Source: Chlamydiota bacterium
Lineage (GTDB): Bacteria > Chlamydiota > Chlamydiia > Chlamydiales > Rhabdochlamydiaceae
Direction: 5' to 3'
DNA length: 14,365 nt
Assembly: GCA_023265495.1 (NCBI GenBank)
Contig: JAHFTP010000020.1
Location: forward strand, 1-14,365
The translations under genes and the position numbers were made by a program. A model generated the notes under the pieces. It saw nothing but the letters and a program-made list of their open reading frames with translations, searched no databases and had not been told where the DNA came from. Shown here one piece after another: positions 13,567-14,365 of this stretch (within the stretch, counting starts at the first letter, position 1; each line of letters begins with the position of its first letter).

Positions 13567-14365
13567 AGTCGATGTATTTTTCCACGACATCGATGGCTTC
13601 CCTAATTTTTTCCTTATCTTCCTTTTGGATCTTAGCGGTGAATGAGGAGATCTTTTGCATGGCGGTATGGCTGTGGACAGGGGTGTAGAACATAGGAATC
13701 CCCGCTTTTTTAAGCTGCTCGATAATAAAATGTCGAGGTGGATGCTCACCGGTCAGTATCATGCCGGCGCCTAAGTCTTCTTTTGGCGATGCAATCTTCA
13801 CATCCCAATATTTTGTCAAGGTGGCTAGGATAATGTCCTCTCTATTAGCCGGGGTGATGATGAGCTGACGGTGCAAAATCATCTCGCGGTAGACGTCGAC
13901 AGAGGTGGCAACCAGCCGTATATGACTAAAGTGGCGCATCCTATGGGATTCTCCTGTAAGAAGAGAACTATGGAACAAGAGCTCGAAATCTTGCATGGAG
14001 GGATTGCTCAGTATGGCATCATAGGGGATGCAGCCAAGTAAAGGCAGGCTCCATTTGCCTAGTGCTTTTTGCATGTACTCTTGGATCATGCCCTGTTTTT
14101 CTTTAACGACGCGGTTGAGGATGACTCCTGCTATTTTGACGCCATGATGGTCGCAGAGCGTTTTATTTAGGGCGAGCTGATCAAACGCAGATCCAAGGCC
14201 TCCTGAGGCGATGAGAATAACGGGGAGATCTAGTAAGGAAGCTACCTTTGCATTATTGAGGTCAATAATGGATCCTACACCGACATGTCCCGTTCCTTCG
14301 ACGATGAGAAATGGATCTTTTTCTTGCAGATGATAGCAGCTTTCTTGGATTTTCTTTTGTAGCAT
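13529..14365 (-). CDS. BioD-like P-loop/DRTGG-domain protein (5' end beyond window)
   Basis: The 278 visible residues resemble the N-terminal region of E. coli-type phosphotransacetylase: a dethiobiotin-synthetase-like P-loop domain followed by a DRTGG domain. Seen here are IVEGTGHVGVGSIIDLNNAK (21-40), DLPVILIASGGLGSAFDQL (46-64) and GVILNRV (80-86) from the first domain, then LIITPANREDIILATL (168-183), ILTGEHPP (203-210), AGIPMFYTP and AKIQKEDKEKI (244-254) from the DRTGG domain. The phosphate-binding P-loop of this family lies about 80-100 residues earlier and is absent, so the true start is upstream of 14365; the ATG at the edge is internal. The protein ends soon after DRTGG, so it is a stand-alone form without the phosphotransacetylase catalytic domain. 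Such proteins are thought to bind nucleotides or regulate acetate metabolism, but no activity is established that I know of. Confidence 0.88.
   Translation of the reverse strand: MLQKKIQESCYHLQEKDPFLIVEGTGHVGVGSIIDLNNAKVASLLDLPVILIASGGLGSAFDQLALNKTLCDHHGVKIAGVILNRVVKEKQGMIQEYMQKALGKWSLPLLGCIPYDAILSNPSMQDFELLFHSSLLTGESHRMRHFSHIRLVATSVDVYREMILHRQLIITPANREDIILATLTKYWDVKIASPKEDLGAGMILTGEHPPRHFIIEQLKKAGIPMFYTPVHSHTAMQKISSFTAKIQKEDKEKIREAIDVVEKYIDFTLLFSRLDSMQ

Overview
The window looks like chromosomal DNA from a member of the Chlamydiae, more likely one of the amoeba- or arthropod-associated families than Chlamydiaceae itself. The basis is the ssb-pepA gene pair (adjacent in the same order in Chlamydia) together with a heptosyltransferase and large unrecognised proteins that a minimal Chlamydia genome would not be expected to carry. 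This assignment is inference from gene content; no rRNA or other decisive marker is present. No tRNA, rRNA, CRISPR array or transposase was seen.

Layout. Bases 1-292 (minus) hold the 5' two thirds of rlmH. Its start codon lies two bases from the divergent start of lgt (295-1470, plus), whose product has an extra domain of roughly 115 residues. A hairpin at 1458-1490 separates lgt from two convergent minus-strand genes of unknown function (245 and 617 residues); the longer one is a helical repeat protein. An AT-rich gap (4169-4473) follows, then ridA and a DHA2-type drug/proton antiporter, both minus. A divergent control region containing three abutting 14-bp dyads (6509-6550) leads into a plus-strand group ssb - pepA - RluA-type pseudouridine synthase, with gaps of 35 and 11 bases.

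The most unusual segment is 9410-11160. A minus-strand AAA+/DUF4143 ATPase gene (9522-10856) with its own promoter and operator-like repeats is bracketed by two 110-bp direct copies of one gene-end sequence (about 84% identical). The left copy is the end of the pseudouridine synthase gene. The right copy is the end of a POT-family transporter gene, and still carries the synthase reading frame with its stop at the homologous position; the left copy likewise carries the transporter's tail and stop. This reads as insertion of an ATPase cassette into a pair of tail-to-tail overlapping genes, duplicating the junction.

The right part has the POT transporter (minus), a divergent WaaC-like heptosyltransferase (plus), and a BioD-like/DRTGG-domain protein (minus) that runs off the window end and overlaps the heptosyltransferase tail by 38 bases. 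Functionally the window mixes housekeeping (ribosome modification, lipoprotein maturation, single-stranded DNA binding, peptide turnover, LPS core assembly), transport, and two lineage-specific unknowns.
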